Shown: piece by piece, positions 1-7,275 of the stretch
Layout of the letters: every line of letters begins with the position of its first letter
Numbering within the stretch: the first letter of the stretch is position 1
Source: JBKEAD01 sp047973165
GTDB taxonomy: Bacteria; Verrucomicrobiota; Verrucomicrobiia; Chthoniobacterales; JBKEAD01
DNA: 34,442 nt
Reading direction: 5' to 3'
NCBI GenBank assembly: GCA_047973165.1
Contig: JBKEBM010000151.1
Location: 1 to 34,442, forward strand
Notes under the pieces: generated by a model
What the model saw: the letters and a program-made list of their open reading frames with translations, nothing else
What the model was told of the DNA's origin: nothing
Database searches by the model: none
Program-made: the position numbers and the translations under genes

Positions 1-636
1 GATATGAAATTGGGAATTTTGAGCATGGAGTTGGATGGCTCTGATCTGCGCTCGGAAGTGAGTGAATACGAGGGAGAAAAAATCCGAGGCTGTAATGATC
101 TGTATTTTGATTCCGTGGGAAACCTGTATTTCACAGCGCCTGCGGGCAGCAACGCAAAAAATCCGGTCGGAGAGGTTTTTTGTCGTCTGAAAAAAGACGG
201 GCGGGTTGTCCGTATCGACGAGGGCTTGCGTTTCCCAAATGGCCTGGCTGTCAGCAGCGATGACCGTCTACTGGTGGTTGCGGAAACTTTTACGCGGAAG
301 TTACTGGCCTATCACCTTGATCGTCCGGGACAAAGAAGCTCGCGGGTGGACTGGGCAAGCTTTCCAGGGGATTCTCCGGTCGGCGGGGATGGCATGGATT
401 TCGATGGAGATGGCCACCTCATTGCGACAAATTACGGAGAGGGGGAGCTGGATATTTTTTCGCCCGACGGGAGTTTGCTCAGGCGGATAAAATTACCCTT
501 TGCAAAGCCGAGTAATGTTCATTTCATGGGGCCGGATTCCACGCAGCTTCTTGTCACAGAACATGAAAACAATGCCCTTTGGATCTTTGATTATGGAGAA
601 AAAGGGCAGAGGCAATATGGCTGGAGTAAGGATTAA
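1..636 (+). CDS. SMP-30/gluconolactonase/LRE-like beta-propeller protein, 3' part
   Basis: The reading frame is open from the first base, so the gene begins outside the window; the first ATG at 4 is probably internal. The 211 visible residues look like the C-terminal two thirds of a six-bladed SMP-30/gluconolactonase propeller, whose members are usually near 300 residues. Family-typical segments are CNDLYFD followed by LYFTAPAGS, then RFPNGLAVS, then GGDGMDFDGDGHL; the N, N and D in these segments are the kind of residues that bind the catalytic divalent metal in this family. Members hydrolyse sugar lactones or related esters; the substrate cannot be read from the sequence. No signal peptide can be judged because the N-terminus is missing. 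Its TAA overlaps the stop codon of the convergent membrane-protein gene, so there is no space for a separate terminator. Confidence 0.8.
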   Translation, partial: DMKLGILSMELDGSDLRSEVSEYEGEKIRGCNDLYFDSVGNLYFTAPAGSNAKNPVGEVFCRLKKDGRVVRIDEGLRFPNGLAVSSDDRLLVVAETFTRKLLAYHLDRPGQRSSRVDWASFPGDSPVGGDGMDFDGDGHLIATNYGEGELDIFSPDGSLLRRIKLPFAKPSNVHFMGPDSTQLLVTEHENNALWIFDYGEKGQRQYGWSKD

Positions 637-2390
637 TCGCTTTCAATTTCCTGGATTAAATTTTTGTCGAGTTTAAAAATTTCGAAGCCTTTGCCGGTGG
701 CGGCCTTCTTTAAAAAAGGTGTGAGAATGAGGATGCCGCTGTCTTCCTGGAGGATTTCGCGCTGGCCGACAAAAAGATAATCCGCTCCCGATTTTTGCAG
801 CCAGGCTAGTGCTGCCAGGTTGCCTTTGAAAAGTTCCTGCAAGGCGCGTTCCCGGGCAAGGTAGTTGTAGCCGTGGCTCCAGAGGTGGCCGTTGTAGCCG
901 GATAAAACCTGGCGTCCAAGGAGAGCAAGGGGGTGATTAAAATCTCCGCTGTGGATAAAAACAGCATCACGAGGGAGAGAGTCGAGGGCGACCGAGACGG
1001 CGGCGAGTTCAGCTCGGTCGGCAAGCTTGTAGGAGCGGGGTGACTGCAGCCCGCCGATGAGAGAAATAGCTCCCGTGAAAAACAGGAGGGAGCAAATCAG
1101 CACGCGGGCAGGTTTTTCCAAAGGAAAAATGAGGGTGTTCCAAATGCAGGGGGCGATGACGAGCCAGGCCAGGAGCATGAGTTTCGTGTTGTCCCAGGCC
1201 CAGGGGGCGAAGCGGAAGAGGCAGCAGGCGAGAAAAATCAGGATTCCGATGAGGGCAAAAAGAGCGTCGATGCGGAAGCGAATGGACTTTGTTCTTTGGG
1301 TCCAGGCGAGAAAAAGGGCCAGAGGTGCGGCGGGGAGCCAGAGGCCGAAATTTAAAAACCAGAATTTAATTTGCTCCATGAGGGGACCGCTTTTAATAAC
1401 CCAGCCGGGCCACCAGCCGATGTCGGAGCTGCCGGAAAATCCTCCCGTAACGAGCCAGGTAAAAGCGGCGGCGGGAATGAGCGCTGTGGCGACAAGAATA
1501 AACCAGTGTTGCCGCCAGGCTGTCAGGATGCCGGAGCGAGGAAGCCCGCAGATAAAAAGAATCAGCAGAGCAAAGCTCAAAAACAAAAAAGTGTGTCCGT
1601 GAAAAAGCGGCATGGATGCGTAAAGCAAAGCTTCGGTCGGAAGAGGGAGGTAACCTTTGCCTCCGGCAAGACGATTCCGCCAGGAGTGGAGGAGCAGGAG
1701 AGCTGCGGGGAGAGCGTAGTAGAAACCGCGCTGGGTGACCCAGAGCGTGAGGAAGGGGTTTTTCCAGTCAACATTGTATTGGTAATCGGCAAGCAGTCCG
1801 CTGCTGAAAAATGGCAGTGCCGCAAAGCCTCCGATAAAAAGAAAGCTCGCTATGCTGAATGCTCCACCCCATGCACGGAGGGTGAGGACGAGCGCAAGTC
1901 CGGAGAGAATACCAACCCAGATCAGGCCGCGATCAATCGGGATGCCGAGCAGAAGCAGTTGGGCATTGAACCAGTCGCTGCCGAGGGGATAGCGGAGCAA
2001 AGTGCCGGTAAAGATGGGGCTTTGCAGCGGAATCTCACTGGTGTTTGCAAAGACCTGGATGAACTGGAGATGTAGTGAGAGGTCGCCGAGATTGTAGGGG
2101 GAGGAAATGCAGAGAGCTCCTCCGTCCTGAAAAAAGAGCCAGAAAAAAGCCCGCCATGTCGCCCAGGCAAAAAGGCCGGAGAGCAGAATACTGAGGGGGG
2201 TCCATCTCTCTAAATAGTCGTGAGGTAAACGAAGAAAAAAAGCGGATGAAATACCGGCGATAATTCCCAGCGCAAGACAGATGCCGGCGGAGAGCGGGCC
2301 GGGTGGGATTCCGAGCACTGTGCTGACGAGGCTGACGATTACTGTGACCGCAAGGCAGACGCACCAGGCGGTGGCGAGGCGCAGACTCAT
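633..2390 (-). CDS. polytopic membrane protein, probable GT-C-type glycosyltransferase
   Basis: A 585-residue protein made almost wholly of hydrophobic segments (roughly a dozen), with a soluble C-terminal stretch of about 120 residues. The first long loop contains NLGDLSLHLQFI; an acidic residue in the first extracytoplasmic loop is typical of GT-C enzymes, which use polyprenyl-phosphate sugars. The C-terminal tail (GYNGHLWSHGYNYLARERA, then a LQKSGADYLFVG segment) resembles the soluble ends of large GT-C/YfhO-like proteins. I do not recognise a named family. Its ATG overlaps the TGA of the upstream gene in an ATGA arrangement, so the two are likely translationally coupled and work together, probably on an envelope glycan. 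Substrate unknown. Confidence 0.6.
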   Translation of the reverse strand: MSLRLATAWCVCLAVTVIVSLVSTVLGIPPGPLSAGICLALGIIAGISSAFFLRLPHDYLERWTPLSILLSGLFAWATWRAFFWLFFQDGGALCISSPYNLGDLSLHLQFIQVFANTSEIPLQSPIFTGTLLRYPLGSDWFNAQLLLLGIPIDRGLIWVGILSGLALVLTLRAWGGAFSIASFLFIGGFAALPFFSSGLLADYQYNVDWKNPFLTLWVTQRGFYYALPAALLLLHSWRNRLAGGKGYLPLPTEALLYASMPLFHGHTFLFLSFALLILFICGLPRSGILTAWRQHWFILVATALIPAAAFTWLVTGGFSGSSDIGWWPGWVIKSGPLMEQIKFWFLNFGLWLPAAPLALFLAWTQRTKSIRFRIDALFALIGILIFLACCLFRFAPWAWDNTKLMLLAWLVIAPCIWNTLIFPLEKPARVLICSLLFFTGAISLIGGLQSPRSYKLADRAELAAVSVALDSLPRDAVFIHSGDFNHPLALLGRQVLSGYNGHLWSHGYNYLARERALQELFKGNLAALAWLQKSGADYLFVGQREILQEDSGILILTPFLKKAATGKGFEIFKLDKNLIQEIESD

Positions 2391-3907
2391 GGTGCGGCCT
2401 CCTCATTTGGAAAGGCGTCTTTTGCAAAAAAGACGATGGCGGATTTCATGCCGTCGCGGAGGTGGAATGATCGCTCGATCCAGGAGCGGTTTTTGTCCAG
2501 GCGTTTGCGAACGATATCTGCATCTTCGCCATCGATGACCACAAAATCACCATCGAGAATTTCCGGCCATTTTTTTTGATCGTTTCCAAAATAAGCGATA
2601 TGTGGAAAGTCACCCAGAGTCCAGGGGAGGGGGTAGTAACTTTCGAGAAGGATCGTTCCGTTCAGGAAGTATTTTTGTGGGTCGGCAGTGGCTTGCGCGA
2701 AGAGAGGGCCGGTAAGTTTTTCGATTTCGGCATCGGTTTGCACGTAAACATAGGGATGCGAGTGATCGACGTAGCGGTAGAAATTCAGCTCGATACTGCG
2801 AACCAGACTTCCGGTGATTGCAAGGAGGGCGAATGCCCATGCCGTTGTGCGAAAAACACCTCGAAGTGAATCGACTGCCGTTGCCAGAACCAAAAAAAGC
2901 GGCCAGGCGAGAGCGAGCAGACACCAGGGGGTTTTGTAGGGAATAAGGCTGTAGGCAAGAAAGAGTCCTGCTGCGTAAATAGCGATGTAACGCAGCCGGT
3001 CGGGAGCGGGCCAGAAAAAGCGCACCCCTGCCAGGAGGCCGAGCAGGAGGGGCCACTCGAAGTTTGCAAGCAGCCAGACCCAATACCAGTTGAGCGGAGC
3101 AACGAAGAGATCGAATTTTTCTTTTGCGTGTCCACCTTCTGATTCAACACCGGTTGTGAACCACTCGGCGTGGGTTTGCCAGAGTCCGTGGAGGTCCTGC
3201 CAGTTTCGCCCGAAGCCGGAGTAGAATAAGACGATGGCTGCCAGGGCGCAGGCCAGGGCGGTGCAGAGTTCGTCCCACGACCAGAGCTGCGGGGCGTGTT
3301 TTTCCTTTGGTTTGGGAGGGACAAAGTGGTCCCACAATAAAAGGCAGGGGAAGGCGAGAAGCAGGGTGCCGAGGTGAATGATGTAGGTTTCTTTTGTGAG
3401 AATCATCCCTGTGGCACCGGCGATGAGCAGGTATAAACCGTTTCGTCGTCCGGCGATCCAAAGGTCGAGGAGGCCGAGAAGAGCCAGGATATTGAAGGCG
3501 ACAAACCAGGATTCGTGAATGGAATAACGTCCGTAAAAAACAAAGGCTGGTGATACGGCCATGGCCAGTGCGGCCAGTGCTGCGGCCTGCCTGCCGATGT
3601 GGCGGTTAAATTTTAAGAGTAAAAAAACGCCCAACAGACTGCCGAGAATGGCGGGCAGACGCAGAGCCCACAGGTTCCTTCCGAAGAGAGTTTGCGATGC
3701 GTGGACGAGATAAAAATACCAGGGGCCGTGAAAATTCTCGGGGTTGTAGCTAAAGTGGCCGTTGATGCGAATCTGGTCGGCGAACCAGCCATTGACGCCT
3801 TCGTCGAAATGAGCAGGCTTGCTGTCGAGCATCCACAGGCGCAGGACTGCAGCCAGCAATAAAATGCTGATTACGCCCAGGCGCCAATGGATTTCCTTTT
3901 TAAACAC
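2387..3907 (-). CDS. TIGR03663-like GT-C glycosyltransferase (Agl23/PMT-related membrane protein)
   Basis: A 506-residue polytopic membrane protein. After a first membrane helix comes AHFDEGVN (D35, E36), the Asp-Glu pair of the first extracytoplasmic loop that marks PMT/ArnT-type GT-C enzymes. It is followed by FHGPWYFYLVHASQ and LWALRLPAILGSLLG, which together closely resemble the TIGR03663 family, described as flippase-activity-associated Agl23-like proteins. The C-terminal 130 residues are soluble. These enzymes are expected to take sugar from a polyprenyl-phosphate donor; the divergent GT2 gene at 4378 could make such a donor. It is the first gene of a two-gene operon (ATGA overlap with the next). 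Family call is from memory of motifs, not from a search. Confidence 0.7.
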   Translation of the reverse strand: MFKKEIHWRLGVISILLLAAVLRLWMLDSKPAHFDEGVNGWFADQIRINGHFSYNPENFHGPWYFYLVHASQTLFGRNLWALRLPAILGSLLGVFLLLKFNRHIGRQAAALAALAMAVSPAFVFYGRYSIHESWFVAFNILALLGLLDLWIAGRRNGLYLLIAGATGMILTKETYIIHLGTLLLAFPCLLLWDHFVPPKPKEKHAPQLWSWDELCTALACALAAIVLFYSGFGRNWQDLHGLWQTHAEWFTTGVESEGGHAKEKFDLFVAPLNWYWVWLLANFEWPLLLGLLAGVRFFWPAPDRLRYIAIYAAGLFLAYSLIPYKTPWCLLALAWPLFLVLATAVDSLRGVFRTTAWAFALLAITGSLVRSIELNFYRYVDHSHPYVYVQTDAEIEKLTGPLFAQATADPQKYFLNGTILLESYYPLPWTLGDFPHIAYFGNDQKKWPEILDGDFVVIDGEDADIVRKRLDKNRSWIERSFHLRDGMKSAIVFFAKDAFPNEEAAP

Positions 3908-3933
3908 ATCACGGAATTAGTTTAGTCGCTAAT

Positions 3934-3969
3934 ATGAATCAAGCCTCGGGGGAAATTAGTATTGTTATC
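3934..3969 (+). repeat. upstream copy of the first 12 codons of the GT2 gene
   Basis: These 36 nt match 4378-4413 at 32 positions and begin with ATG. They encode MNQASGEISIVI where the intact gene reads MNQASEEISIVI. Three of the four differences are silent third-position changes and one changes Glu to Gly. The frame then diverges and stops at 4060-4062, giving a meaningless 42-residue peptide. It lies 26 nt from the start of the divergent membrane-protein gene. It looks like a remnant of the original start of the glycosyltransferase gene, left when a toxin-antitoxin segment came to lie between the two copies. Confidence 0.75.
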
Positions 3970-4064
3970 TCCGGAGCGGACAGAAGGCGAAAAGCAAACG
4001 GAGCGACTGGTGGATCAGGCTCAACTTTCTTGCATTCGCTTTCCGGCCAGACTACAACCTGATC

Positions 4065-4280
4065 ATGATCGTTGCTTCTGAAATCGAACACATGAGTGCG
4101 GCGGAGCGTTTGCAGGCTATAGAGCTTTTGTGGAGTTCGATTTCGTGTTCCGGAAATTCGGTCGATTCTCCTGCATGGCATGGTGATATTCTTGCGGCCC
4201 GCCGTGCTAAGGTTGATGCCGGAGAGGGAAGATTTCTCTCTCTGACAGAACTTCGCAGCCGACTGGGTTCGGATTCATGA
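4065..4280 (+). CDS. addiction-module antitoxin (Unstab_antitox-like)
   Basis: A 71-residue protein reading SEIEHMSAAERLQAIELLWS near its N-terminus, the amphipathic helix pattern of the short PF09720/TIGR02574 addiction-module proteins, which are usually 65-80 residues. The C-terminal half (GDILAARRAKVDAGEGRF, then LSLTELRSRLG) also fits: in the family this part carries a conserved R...G...W/L-like tail that contacts the toxin. The ATG at 4065 is the first in frame; M10 is an alternative. The TGA overlaps the ATG of the toxin stub in an ATGA arrangement, the normal order for such pairs. Because the toxin is truncated, this antitoxin is probably a relic, or could neutralise a related toxin elsewhere. 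Confidence 0.7.
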   Translation: MIVASEIEHMSAAERLQAIELLWSSISCSGNSVDSPAWHGDILAARRAKVDAGEGRFLSLTELRSRLGSDS

Positions 4281-4348
4281 AGTCGGTAATCGTTCTTGAC
4301 GATGCTGCGGAGGATTTGTGGATTCACAGCGAAATCACTTCGCGATAA
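4277..4348 (+). pseudogene. truncated RelE/ParE-type toxin stub
   Basis: The frame begins at the ATGA overlap with the antitoxin stop and encodes MKSVIVLDDAAEDLWIHSEI plus three residues before a TAA. The start of RelE/ParE-family toxins commonly has a beta strand followed by an A..DL helix like this, but complete toxins are about 90-100 residues. The rest is absent: the next 29 nt lead directly into the glycosyltransferase start. No continuation is visible in the other forward frames. It is either a deletion remnant or, much less likely, an unrelated short peptide. Confidence 0.6.
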
Positions 4349-4377
4349 GCAACTATGGAGTCAGCAAATACACCACG

Positions 4378-4413
4378 ATGAATCAGGCTTCGGAGGAAAT
4401 TAGTATTGTTATT
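4378..4413 (+). repeat. second copy of the 36-nt repeat (true start of the GT2 gene)
   Basis: Partner of the repeat at 3934-3969, with 32 of 36 positions identical. This copy is continuous with the full glycosyltransferase frame. The start-to-start distance between the copies is 444 nt, and the antitoxin and toxin stub lie between them. Confidence 0.75.
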
Positions 4414-5115
4414 CCTGCGCATAATGAGGCGAGGCGTTTGCCGGCGACGCTGGATGTGCTGGGAGATTTTTTAAAAGATTATGCGCGATCTGTCGAAGTG
4501 GTGGTTGTGGATGATGCATCGTCGGATGGGACAGGGGAGTTGGCACGGGCACATGCGGTGCGACCGCAGGTGATTCGAAATCCGGAGCAAATGGGAAAGG
4601 GTGCGACCGTGCGACGCGGAATGCTGGAGAGCCGGGGAACCCGGGTGCGGCTTTTTATGGATGCGGATTTGAGCGTGCCGGTCCGGTTTGTGGAGATTTT
4701 TTGTGCAGCAGTGGAGTCGGGTGAGGATGTGGTGATTGCATCGAGGCGGCTGGCGGAGAGTCGGATCGTAAAAAAACAGCCTTTGCTGCGGCAGGTGGGG
4801 AGCAGGTATTTCAATGTGGCTTTGCGTGCTGCGGGACTGACGCGGAGTCGGGATACACAGTGCGGTTTTAAGGCTTTCCGGGCGGAGATGGTGGAGGGGT
4901 TATTTCATGACAGTGTGCTGGATGGTTTTTTGTTTGATGTGGAGTTGCTGGTGAGGGCACGGTTGCTGGGGTATTCGATTGCAGAACTGCCGGTCGAGTG
5001 GGAGCATAAGGGCGGATCGACGGTTGGGCCGATTCGTTGTGCACCGGATATTCTGGCAGAGTTCTTGTATTTGCTGAGGCTGAAGAGGGGAGCCTCCCTG
5101 AAGGAACGAGGGTAG
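4378..5115 (+). CDS. GT2 glycosyltransferase, polyprenyl/dolichyl-phosphate glucose (or mannose) synthase type
   Basis: A 245-residue GT-A fold enzyme. It has SIVIPAHNEARRLPATL at residues 9-25, the nucleotide-binding VVDDASSDGT at 43-52, and MDADLS (the DxD-type metal site) at 94-99. Later come SRYFNVALRAAGLTRSRDTQCGFKAF and a LDGFLFDVELL motif, the signature of dolichyl-phosphate beta-glucosyltransferase-like enzymes. No C-terminal membrane anchor is visible. It should transfer a sugar from a nucleotide sugar to a polyprenyl phosphate, giving a donor that the divergent GT-C proteins could use. The frame is open for 20 codons upstream (to 4318), but that part overlaps the toxin stub and the conserved fold starts at the ATG at 4378. 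That start is also the one duplicated at 3934. Confidence 0.85.
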   Translation: MNQASEEISIVIPAHNEARRLPATLDVLGDFLKDYARSVEVVVVDDASSDGTGELARAHAVRPQVIRNPEQMGKGATVRRGMLESRGTRVRLFMDADLSVPVRFVEIFCAAVESGEDVVIASRRLAESRIVKKQPLLRQVGSRYFNVALRAAGLTRSRDTQCGFKAFRAEMVEGLFHDSVLDGFLFDVELLVRARLLGYSIAELPVEWEHKGGSTVGPIRCAPDILAEFLYLLRLKRGASLKERG

Positions 5116-5206
5116 ATTTTTATGCTGGGCAGAGGTTGGATAATATCTTGCTGGTCATAGGGCATTTCATTGGTTAGAGTGGCGGGGAAGTTAATTTTTA
5201 ATTCTA

Positions 5207-5560
5207 ATGCAAATTCATCTTAGTCCGCGTCATATCGTTCTTACAGGAGCTATTCACTCCTTTGTTGCTGAAAAAGTTTCTCATCTTGAAACTATTACTT
5301 CTGACATACTTGCAGCGCATGTTGTGCTGCTGCATGACGAGACGAAGACGAAAAAAAATGTGGTGAAAGTGCACCTGGCTGTTCCGGGGCCGGATATTTA
5401 TGCCCAGGATGCGGAAGAGGATCTCTATGCCGCCATCGACAAAGTGGTTGATAAGCTGGCCCGGCAGTTGCGCAAGCGGAAGACCCGGATCGTGAGCAAG
5501 AAGAAACACCGGACTCAGCTCGCGGCAGAGGCCAAAAAGCGCGGCTATAAGCGACCTTAG
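5207..5560 (+). CDS. hpf: ribosome hibernation-promoting factor, short form (HPF/RaiA family)
   Basis: A 117-residue protein with the S30AE/HPF layout: QIHLSPRHIVLTGAIHSFVAEKVSHLE, a VVLLHDETKTKKNVVKVHLAVPG strand pair, then DIYAQDAEEDLYAAIDKVVDKLARQLRKRK, the long basic helix that contacts the ribosome. It lacks the C-terminal dimerisation domain of long HPF, so it is the short type, with a basic tail (KKKHRTQLAAEAKKRGYKR). It binds between 16S rRNA and the P/A sites and keeps idle ribosomes inactive. No SD motif precedes the ATG; the leader is TTAATTTTTAATTCTA. It is the first gene of a plus-strand cluster, with scpA 8 nt downstream. Confidence 0.9.
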   Translation: MQIHLSPRHIVLTGAIHSFVAEKVSHLETITSDILAAHVVLLHDETKTKKNVVKVHLAVPGPDIYAQDAEEDLYAAIDKVVDKLARQLRKRKTRIVSKKKHRTQLAAEAKKRGYKRP

Positions 5561-5568
5561 TTTTCCGA

Positions 5569-6399
5569 ATGGAAGCAGAGTATAAGGTTAAGTTGGAGGT
5601 CTTTGAGGGACCTCTGGATTTGCTGCTTTATCTTATTAAAAAAGATGAGGTTGATATCTATGACGTGTCGATCGAGCGTGTCACCAGGCAATACATGGAG
5701 TATCTGGATGCTTTTAAGGTGCTCAATATCGACGTGGCTGGAGAGTTTATCGTCATGGCGGCGAACCTGCTTTACATTAAGAGCCGCACGTTGCTGCCGG
5801 TGGATCAGCAGATGGGGGAGGAAGATGCGGAAGAGGATGATCCACGTTGGGAGCTGATTCGCCAGCTCATCGAGTATAAGAAATTTAAGGAAGTTGCGTC
5901 GCGTTTGCGTGAGCGGGAAGCTTTGCAGGAAGCTTTATTTCCGAGGAGTCCGGTAACGCCGGACCTGGAACCTGCGGAGAATGTAGCTCTTGAAGAGGTC
6001 GGAATTTTTGATCTGATCAATGCCTTCCAGAAAATTCTTAAACGCCTCGAAAACAAGAAAGAGGATCTGCGGGAAATTTTTGAGGAAAATTTTACGGTTG
6101 GTGACAAGATCGAGTATATTTTGCGTATTACTTCGAGTGATGTACCGGTAAAGTTTGAGGAAATGTTTGGCGAAGCGGCGAGTCGAACGGAAATTGTGGT
6201 GACTTTTCTTGCAATGCTTGAACTGATACGCATGAAGCAGCTGAAGGTTCGCCAGGAGGTGGCCTTTGGTGAGATTTGGATTGAAAAATCTGGTCAGCCT
6301 GAGCCTGTGGCACCTTTGTCTGAAGGAGAAGCTGCAGCGATCGAAGAAAAATCTTCGGAGGACACTGAGGCGATTACAGAGATTTCTTTTTCCGAGTAA
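5569..6399 (+). CDS. scpA: segregation and condensation protein A (kleisin)
   Basis: A 276-residue kleisin. The N-terminus has YKVKLEVFEGPLDLLLYLIK, KKDEVDIYDVSIERVTRQY and MAANLLYIKSRTLLP, the hallmark ScpA N-terminal SMC-binding region. The middle is acidic and the C-terminal part (VTFLAMLELIRMKQLKVRQE) is the winged helix that binds the SMC head. ScpA bridges the two SMC heads and, with ScpB, forms the condensin complex that compacts and segregates the nucleoid. Length is normal. It lies 8 nt after hpf and 19 nt before scpB. The last 30 residues are acidic and low in complexity. Confidence 0.93.
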   Translation: MEAEYKVKLEVFEGPLDLLLYLIKKDEVDIYDVSIERVTRQYMEYLDAFKVLNIDVAGEFIVMAANLLYIKSRTLLPVDQQMGEEDAEEDDPRWELIRQLIEYKKFKEVASRLREREALQEALFPRSPVTPDLEPAENVALEEVGIFDLINAFQKILKRLENKKEDLREIFEENFTVGDKIEYILRITSSDVPVKFEEMFGEAASRTEIVVTFLAMLELIRMKQLKVRQEVAFGEIWIEKSGQPEPVAPLSEGEAAAIEEKSSEDTEAITEISFSE

Positions 6400-6418
6400 A
6401 TTTAAAAAATCATTTAAA

Positions 6419-7249
6419 ATGGACGAGTCAGATAAAAGTGAAGAGCTTCCGGTGGCGGAAGAGGAACAGCAGGCCGAGGCACCTGAAGAGTTGGAGCCGA
6501 CCGCAGAGGAAGCAGAATCGCCTGCAAATGAAGCGGTCGAACTGCGTTACCGCCTGAGCCAGATTCTGGAGGCGATTCTTTTTGCATCGCAAAAGCCACT
6601 TTCGCTTAAAGAGTTTCAGTCAATTTGCAAAGCCACCGCCGATGCAGCACCCGAAGAAGCTGATTTGCAGGGCTGCCGAAAAGTTAAAAAAGCCGATTTT
6701 GAAGCAGCGATTGAGGAGTTACAGCAGCACTATGCCGAAAGCGGCAGAGGTTTCGAACTCTCCAGGACAGCCGCCGGACTCCAGCTTGTTTCTCATGCAA
6801 ATTTTGCTCCCTGGCTGCGCCAGCTATTTCCTGAAAATCGCACGCAAAAAATAAGTGCTCCGGCAATGGAGACACTGGCGATTATTGCCTACCGGCAGCC
6901 TATTATCAAAGCCGATATAGAGGCCGTGCGCGGAGTCGCTGTGGACGGGGTGATGCAGACTTTGCTCGACAAAGGACTCGTTAAAATCGCAGGTCGTGCC
7001 AATGTGCCGGGGCGGCCACTTCTTTACGAGACGACGACCTATTTTATGGAGCACTTTGGATTGCTGAATCTGGATGAACTGCCAAATGCCGGCGAGTTGC
7101 GCAGTCTGGAGCTTCCCAAAGCAGAAATTCCGGAGCCTGAGGAAACAACCCAGGAATTGCCTTTGGATACCGAACCTGCCGAACCTGCCGAACCTGCCGA
7201 CTCTGAAACCGAAAGTAATTCGGAGGAAAATACCGCTCCGTCTGCCTGA
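6419..7249 (+). CDS. scpB: segregation and condensation protein B
   Basis: A 276-residue protein. The core runs from about residue 38 (ALL-type start RLSQILEAILFASQKPLSLKEF) to 230 and contains two winged helices; ISAPAMETLAIIAYRQPIIKADIEAVRGV and GRANVPGRPLLYETTTYFMEHFGL are classic ScpB segments. It binds ScpA as a dimer in the SMC complex. Both ends are unusually acidic: the first 38 residues are Glu-rich, and the last 45 are Glu/Pro-rich with a short tandem repeat. The frame is open upstream inside scpA, but the ATG at 6419 is 19 nt after the scpA stop and gives the expected length. The leader is A/T-rich and has no SD motif. Confidence 0.92.
   Translation: MDESDKSEELPVAEEEQQAEAPEELEPTAEEAESPANEAVELRYRLSQILEAILFASQKPLSLKEFQSICKATADAAPEEADLQGCRKVKKADFEAAIEELQQHYAESGRGFELSRTAAGLQLVSHANFAPWLRQLFPENRTQKISAPAMETLAIIAYRQPIIKADIEAVRGVAVDGVMQTLLDKGLVKIAGRANVPGRPLLYETTTYFMEHFGLLNLDELPNAGELRSLELPKAEIPEPEETTQELPLDTEPAEPAEPADSETESNSEENTAPSA
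7172..7198 (+). repeat. 3 x 9-bp tandem repeat in the scpB 3' end
   Basis: GAACCTGCC occurs three times in a row without change and encodes EPA three times in the acidic tail of ScpB. In-frame repeats like this can change copy number by slippage without breaking the frame. Confidence 0.85.
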
Positions 7250-7275
7250 TTACGCCTTAACTTTTTCCCGCTCAA

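Noticed and set aside
1057..2075. Overlapping plus-strand ORFs of 181 and 234 codons
   Set aside because: They lie antisense to the clear membrane-protein gene, are charged and repetitive in a way typical of the complement of hydrophobic codons, and match no family I know.
3934..4062. 42-codon ORF starting in the upstream repeat copy
   Set aside because: After the 12 duplicated codons the peptide has no similarity to a glycosyltransferase. Better explained as a duplication remnant than a gene.
3934..4413. Insertion sequence or transposon explaining the 36-nt duplication
   Set aside because: No transposase and no terminal inverted repeats are visible between the copies, and 36 nt with mismatches is unlike a usual target-site duplication.
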